A stretch of 26,831 nucleotides of DNA from Didymodactylos carnosus (taxonomy: Eukaryota; Rotifera; Eurotatoria; Philodinida; Philodinidae). The DNA lies in NCBI GenBank assembly GCA_905250885.1, contig CAJNOQ010002022.1, positions 1 through 26,831 of the forward strand, in the 5' to 3' direction. Each line of letters opens with the position of its first letter. The first letter of the stretch is position 1. The notes beneath the pieces are model-generated. The model ran no database searches, was not told the DNA's origin, and saw nothing but the letters and a program-made list of their open reading frames with translations. Shown piece by piece: positions 21,599-26,831 of this stretch. A program made the translations under genes and the position numbers.

Positions 21599-22161
21599 GT
21601 TCTAAAACAAATTTATTAAGATCATGCAACGTTCATTTTAAAAACTAACTCTATCCGGTTTGTTGCTGTGGTGAAACCAAATAAACTTGTTTAAATTAAA
21701 AACTAAAATCAATATGTATATACTTTCACTTGACAGGTATACTTCAAGTTTCACTGAAAACAAAAGCAAAATATACTAAGACGTTGAAAAACAAGTGTTT
21801 TTTATGAAAATAGAAAATTATGAAATAAGCGTATTATTTCAAAGGAATAATATAAAACAGATGAAATAATACGAGCAAAATAATAATGGTTCGCGTATTA
21901 GAACCTTTTCTGCGCTTGTTTATGGAAAGAATGTGAAAGATGAAGGATATGTAATACTACATATATCCAAGTCAAATTTATTTAGTCCATGATCTTAAAA
22001 CTGGCAATGTGGTGATAAAAAGTTTAACAAAAACGTTTAAGCAAATCACCCCCAATGCATAAAAAAGGTACAAACAAATAAACAAACAAAATATAACAAT
22101 TAGTATATTCCACTTCACAAATAACAAATATAAAACGTTTAACTTGAAAAAGAAGCCGATT
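21599..22161 (-). promoter_or_regulatory. GCLC 3' flank with candidate poly(A) signal
   Basis: This AT-rich stretch follows the GCLC stop codon on the minus strand. AATAAA reads on the minus strand at 21982-21977, about 180 bases after the stop, and is a reasonable polyadenylation signal. Other A-rich variants exist, so the exact 3' end is uncertain. The 68-codon minus frame at 21978-22184 starts inside GCLC exon 18 in another frame and is not a gene. Confidence 0.4.
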
Positions 22162-25100
22162 TTAAGACTCTCCTGATGTTTCATTAGTATTATTATTATT
22201 ACTGTGGGTTGAACTTATTAACAATGAACGTTTTGTCTCTAATTCATTATCGGCACGTTCAACAGCACGCGGTATATCCAGACTTGTTTTAGATGCCATT
22301 CTCGGTAACACCAATTGACAGTCTTCTTCGCCAGCACTAATCTTATGCATTTTCCATAGCAAATCATATGTAATTTCATCCGTGACGACTGAATTATGTT
22401 TGTATTTTGGATGATTTTCAACGAATTGACGCATCCATGCAGCATTTGTCAGCAACGTACCTTAAAAGAAAACAAATTAGCATATAAGTGCATAGTTTGC
22501 ATTTATTCCTTAATTACCAGCAGCTCGTTTGCTTATTAAATTCAAATACTGATTAACTGTACATCGTGTATCAGCATCAATTTCTATATTATTAAGATAA
22601 TCTTGAACTATGTTTAAAAGGCCGACGAATTGATCCTACAAAATGAGATATAAGAATGTAGAGCTGAGTAACACTCAATCAATTTCAATAATGAAAACAT
22701 ATATATCAACTTGTTTTATTTACTGATCCGTTGATTATTTCGTTCACTGTCATCAAGCGGTCTTCTGACTCGCCTTCGGTGTTATCAAATAATGGTTTTT
22801 TAACGAACGCCATAGACGGTGTTTCAGGCGTTTGTCCTAGAGGGTAACAAATCAGTAACAAATGTGCTAAATAAACCATTTTTCTTACCTGTGGATAATG
22901 ACTTTCTAAAATGAAATTTTTGATGTCTGATAGCATCCCGTTGTTGAGCAAATTGCATATTTTTATCCACCTATAGATGAATTACCGCAAATGTTCTACA
23001 CGTTAAAAAATAAACTTATTCAAGCATACGAACATTTGAAATTGGTATTAATAAATTCAAATTATACGTCATTATTGCTCTCGTTAATAAAACAACAAAT
23101 GTAACTAATGCCTGAACAGAAATATTATTATATTAGTCTATCGCTGTTGTTCAACTTCTTCTTTATAAAACATACTGCATTTTCAAAATCTGTCATTTGT
23201 AACTATAACAAAAAATTCATACTTAGTGATAATAACTAATGTCAAGTACTATTCACTACATACTTCAGTTGGACGAAATTCAACACGCCATCCAATATTA
23301 CTGTTTAATGGAGGGGGTTTAAACCTCATCGATTGCCAATTTGTTGAATTAATATTCTAAAAGATAAGTAGAAGCTTCCGTTTGTTCATTTCATATACTA
23401 GTTGAATCGTTTACTTCGAAATGTTCTGTATCTTTTTCATCATCTAAGTCAAGTTTCTCTTCAAAAAGTACAAGTGTATCACGAATGAACAGATGAGCAA
23501 TGTGTTGAGCTAATAAATGATCAATACCTGAAGAAGAAAAAGGATATGATGAAAACAAACAAACAAGATAAATGTTGAAAAAAACACAATACCATTTGAT
23601 GTGAGTTCTTGAAATACATCCATATCTTGTACAACATCGATATCGTTGAATTTTGCACTTTCTGGAGATATATAGCAATCAATCGGTGAATAACGCGATT
23701 TTGGAATTAAAAAACGATCATTTTTTAATGGCTAAATGAGAAGAAAATATCGTGGAATTTCAACATTTTTCTGTAATTATTACTAGTGTGAGCAAACCTC
23801 AAAGCCTCTTTCTTCTGCTGTTCGATCATCTGTCGCTGCACATAAAATATTCCATCGGCAATCAACATCAGCAAGATAGCCACGCCATACTGGACATGCA
23901 GCACTAATAGCAAGCTAAAAATGAAATATACGGTCGTCCAATCTAACAGAGATGACAGTGTAAAGAGGCATAGAATACAATTAGATCGAATGAGACGTTA
24001 TATCCTACCATAATGGGTGTTAACGGCGTTAATTGATCATACAGAAACCGAGCCTCGTCAATGGATTGAGCTTGAAATGTCACCTGAAGGCAACTACAGC
24101 CCATTCCTAACCCCATGGCATCCAAATAAATACAATCCTCCACTGAAGCAGCTTCACTTGTCCCATTATCATCGCCATAAACAGATAAATCTTCTCTAAA
24201 CGGTCGCGGCGTATTTTTGTCGACAAAGACTAAATAAAATCAATTTTTATTCATCAAATTATTTTTCAGTTTTGATCTTACTCGGTACATTAATGACCAC
24301 TTTTGCTTTGCGTCGTTCTCGAATATTTCTTGTCAATGTCCTGAATTCAAAGAGAGAGAGAGAGAGAGAGAAGAATTGCAGAATTATCGAGAAAACTGTT
24401 GTAGAACTAAAAGCTACCTAAATCTTGGATGATCAGGATATATAGCTTCATCAGGAAAAAATAAAGAAGATGATGCTGATACACCTGGTTTCGGTGCATA
24501 AGTAGGAAAAGTAAATTTGGGACAACCGTTTCTAAAATAGATTATTGATTACAATAGAATTTAAGTGAAAGAAAGATATTTGTTACCTGGGAAATGTTGA
24601 TGTACTTATAACGTATTCATCTTTATCAAGTAAGTCCTGTCCCTGCTGTCGTCTAAGGAACAACAAGCAAACGTCAGACTTGGATAAGTTTATAACATTT
24701 ATGTACTCTATCAAAGTGTCTCTATTAATTGACTATTTTAAAATATACCTTAATCTCATGTTTGCTTCAACAAGATTGAAATGAGACGGTAAATGTCCGT
24801 AAGGCTTGCCTGGCGTTCCTAAGACATAACAGAAACACCTTATGGAAATATTATTTGTAATATCTTTTTTTGCGAGGCTTCTTAACTGAGATCACTTTTT
24901 TGATAAAATGCGTAATATAAAAATTAACTTTTTTAAATTAACAGCAGCCATAGACTAAACTGAAATCTATTTTATTAAAAAAGATCTGACGTTTCGACTC
25001 TTCATAGAGTTATTTTTAAAGAATATTACAGAACATTACTGTACTTTACGCATGAATTCATACGTCATATCTTTTTTAATAAAATAGATTTCAGTTTAGT

Positions 25101-25807
25101 CTATGGCTGCTGTTAATTTAAAAAAGAATATTCTAATCAAATTATTGGCTCTTAATCGTTTTAATAAAAATTAACATCAAAGAAACATCACAGGGCGTGA
25201 AGCGCAAAATGAGAGTGAGTGGAAAAAAGTGATCTCAATTAAAAATGAGTCCTTTTTTCGCTTTAATCGAAGGAAAAAAATTGACTAGTTCTACTATATC
25301 TGTTAGAGGCAAAAATAGAACCAGTTTCAAAAAGCTCGTTGTTGATGTCAACTCTCTGTAAAAATTAGGTCTCTTCATACCTTCAATCATGTAATCAGCA
25401 TATTCTGGACGCCAAAGTGTTTGGCAATCACTACACAGATAAAAAATGAAAACAATTTTTTTATTATATCAGAAAAAATGCTTGAATTACTCTGGATTTT
25501 CATCTTCTGGTTGCATAAGTGTAGGTAAAATATCGTGGGCTTTCAAGGCTAGCTGCACTCTTTTATTTTTATGATCAAATCGGACAATCATAAATTCAAC
25601 CTAGAAATGAGCAAAAAGGTTCGCTTCTAGTCGAACATGTTTTTCAGTAAAACGTACCTCGTCACCCCATTTCAAACAATCATTACGACGATCGTTAACT
25701 TTTTTGAAATTATGAATGAATTGTTTAACACCATGCGCTCGAATGAATGCTGCATGTTTTTTCGTTTCTTCCCAGGTCAAAGCTTGGCCTTTAGTTAATA
25801 GACCCAT
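22162..25807 (-). CDS. GCLC: Glutamate-cysteine ligase catalytic subunit
   Basis: ATP-dependent joining of glutamate and cysteine, the rate-limiting cytosolic step of glutathione synthesis. Eighteen exons from 5' to 3': 25658-25807, 25491-25600, 25381-25430, 24749-24818, 24587-24652, 24418-24531, 24282-24340, 24009-24229, 23798-23914, 23593-23731, 23415-23527, 23264-23356, 23176-23202, 23034-23111, 22889-22970, 22724-22836, 22518-22635, 22162-22460. All phases fit, giving 672 residues (human about 637). Visible motifs: start [25 protein letters not shown] (46-52, nucleotide and metal site region), TLWRPEY (91-97), [20 protein letters not shown] (241-250), [27 protein letters not shown] (C559) aligns with the human cysteine reported to bridge to the modifier subunit. 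The tail after about residue 635 is Ser/Asn-rich and longer than in human. The start at MGLL matches the family; an upstream in-frame ATG at 25876 is less likely. Confidence 0.97.
24351..24371. repeat. GA microsatellite in GCLC intron 6
   Basis: About ten AG dinucleotides. On the coding (minus) strand this is a CT tract that ends about 10 bases before the exon 7 acceptor, so it serves as the polypyrimidine tract of that splice site. Length changes here could alter splicing strength. Confidence 0.8.
24928..25126. mobile_element. Fold-back element inside GCLC intron 3
   Basis: Two arms, 24928-24985 and 25069-25126, are identical inverted copies over all 58 bases. One mismatch further in, pairing resumes with TGACGT, leaving a loop of about 70 bases. 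The ends read CTTTTTTAAATTAACAGCAG. It makes intron 3 (562 bp) five to ten times longer than the other GCLC introns (52-96 bp). I could not define a target duplication. No coding frame lies inside. Identity of the arms suggests recent insertion or arm homogenisation. Confidence 0.75.
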
Positions 25808-25877
25808 GAATAATGAAGAAGATTTTTTCAAAATATTCTCTAAAATGAAAGAAATCCATTTAAAAAATGTGTACAAC

Positions 25878-26186
25878 CTGTATGTAGTTTATTAATAGTA
25901 ATCGTTAATTTCTATTTTATAGTAGGCTACGTACAGTAAAAGTCAAGTCAAGTCATCGTGATTATGCGGAAAAATGACAGAGAGAGAGAAATTTATATAC
26001 ATATAGTTAAATATCATATAAAAAAACATGAAAATAATAGAAAGAAAAAAATCTGTTAAACCAATTTAACTATTTCTCTCTCTCTGTCATTTTTCCGCAT
26101 CATCATGATGACTTGACTTGACTTTTACTGTACGTAGCCTACTATAAAATAGAAATTAACGATTACTGTTAATAAACTACTTACAG
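25878..26186. mobile_element. Fold-back element in the GCLC 5' flank
   Basis: Inverted arms of about 115 bp (about 25878-25993 and 26072-26186) share blocks such as TAGTAGGCTACGTACAGT, AGTCAAGTCAAGTCAT and an AGAGAGAGAAAT end, around a spacer of about 80 bp. A few mismatches occur. On the minus strand the outer end reads CTGTAAGTAG, which contains a consensus 5' splice donor. A TTTCATTTTAG acceptor lies at about 25851-25841, so the element may lie in an intron of the GCLC leader. It begins 71 bp upstream of the GCLC start codon and fills most of the flank up to the LINE end at 26212. Confidence 0.75.
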
Positions 26187-26211
26187 ATTATAAATTTTAT
26201 AAATGGATCTC

Positions 26212-26831
26212 TTTTTTTTTTTAACCTTATTCATAACCCTGTTTATTAAGAAAAGATACAACAAACTTGACTTAGCGAGCAGACCAAGGTCTATGGCGCA
26301 GAGTCAACTAAACAATCTAACGAAGAACTAAGACAAATACATATATAGGTTGCACTTGTAATTATAACAATAAAAGAGAAAGTACAGTAATAGACAAATG
26401 TCTTTGAGTCTGTGATCATATTAGAAGGGGGGGGAGAATATGTTGTGCTCTAGACTGCAGCAGTGATCAGTAAGAAAGAAATGTGTTATCAGTCATTCAC
26501 AGCAAAAAACCAGCTGATTGAATGATATAGTCGGTAACAGCTTTGACAATAATCTTGATTTCTTGAGGTGTTAGAGAAATTTCCAGAAATAAAGTTTTTA
26601 AATCAAAAGAAAGATGAGTTAAATCCGATTGAAATACAGAACGTAGAGCTAATCTTGCAGTATCGAACAAAGGACACGCCAAGAAATAGTGAGAAAGGCT
26701 CTCTTCTGTCACATTGTCACACGAGCAGAAGGGATCAGGGACAACATTAAGAAGATACAAGTCTTTCCGCAGTTGTGAGAAACCAACTCTGCATCTGCAA
26801 AAGCTAATATCTGCATCTCTGTTATAAATAA
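26212..26831 (-). mobile_element. 3' end of a non-LTR (LINE) retrotransposon, runs off the window
   Basis: On the minus strand the order is: the end of a reverse-transcriptase open frame (26831 to 26497), an untranslated region of about 280 bp, AATAAA at 26247-26242, then an A11 tail (T run at 26212-26222). Frame, polyadenylation signal and tail in this order are what a LINE 3' end looks like. A G8 run (26427-26434 on the plus strand) lies in the untranslated part. The upstream part of the element lies beyond the window. It points the same way as GCLC, with its tail about 405 bp before the GCLC start codon. Confidence 0.8.
26497..26831 (-). CDS. Partial LINE ORF2 C-terminus (reverse transcriptase polyprotein)
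   Basis: The frame is open from the window edge (26829) to a TGA at 26497-26499, giving 110 residues with no stop. It contains CRCRVGFSQLRKDLYLL and then a C-terminal zinc-knuckle-like motif: CSC, 12 residues, H, 5 residues, C (FCSC ... ESLSHYFLACP), followed by FDTARLAL. This CCHC block after the reverse-transcriptase domain is common to several non-LTR clades (Jockey, I, R1 and CR1-like); the clade cannot be decided from this part. The reverse-transcriptase and endonuclease domains lie outside the window. Whether the full element is intact cannot be told, but this part shows no damage. Confidence 0.75.
   Translation of the reverse strand, partial: IYNRDADISFCRCRVGFSQLRKDLYLLNVVPDPFCSCDNVTEESLSHYFLACPLFDTARLALRSVFQSDLTHLSFDLKTLFLEISLTPQEIKIIVKAVTDYIIQSAGFLL

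Noticed and set aside
24981..25025. Hammerhead-ribozyme-like pattern on the minus strand in the GCLC intron element (stem ACTCT/AGAGT followed by CGAAACGTC)
   Set aside because: The other half of the catalytic core, CTGANGA, is absent; the bases there are almost all A, so a working ribozyme is not supported.
1..26831. CRISPR arrays, bacterial operons or ribosome-binding sites
   Set aside because: The sequence is eukaryotic with many spliceosomal introns, and no regularly spaced direct repeats were seen.

Overview
The window is AT-rich nuclear DNA from a small-genome animal. Both well-supported genes are animal-type, split by many short GT-AG introns (mostly 52-96 bp). The rest is a mosaic of small DNA transposons, transposase relics and retroelement fragments. 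Compact introns, AT bias and this mix of element types would fit a bdelloid rotifer or another small invertebrate, but this is a guess; no marker in the window fixes the taxon.

Layout. Positions 1-18485 hold no intact gene that I can support. This part carries two hAT-type MITEs with 8-bp target duplications (1584-1958, 5144-5232), two TA-flanked fold-back MITEs (3491-3764, 17820-18140), a TAA-flanked PIF/Harbinger-like MITE (9368-9678) and a TTAA-flanked piggyBac-type MITE (14042-14274). It also holds a decayed MULE transposase (8641-9228), a tRNA-derived SINE (about 16704-16952), a frame-broken unknown coding relic (16199-16540, minus), two diverged inverted copies of an unknown coding fragment (404-735 and 1195-1392) and two clusters of short repeated motifs (2861-3233 and 4092-4372).

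Positions 18486-20808 (plus strand) hold a six-exon P2X purinoceptor gene, 628 residues if read through. It keeps all ten ectodomain cysteines and the ATP-binding residues, but carries a one-base frameshift at an A6G3 run in exon 1, just after TM1. Positions 22162-25807 (minus strand) hold a complete 18-exon glutamate-cysteine ligase catalytic subunit (GCLC), 672 residues, with every splice phase consistent. The two genes converge, and two fold-back elements (20946-21105 and 21213-21596) lie between their 3' ends.

Upstream of GCLC on the same strand, nearly all of the 5' flank is a 309-bp fold-back element (25878-26186) followed by the 3' end of a LINE-type retrotransposon with a poly(A) tail (26212-26831, running off the window). 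A second fold-back with two identical 58-bp arms sits in GCLC intron 3. The two genes have no obvious functional link: one is an ATP-gated cation channel, the other the first and rate-limiting enzyme of glutathione synthesis. The main interest is how densely short inverted-repeat elements with intact target duplications surround and enter them.
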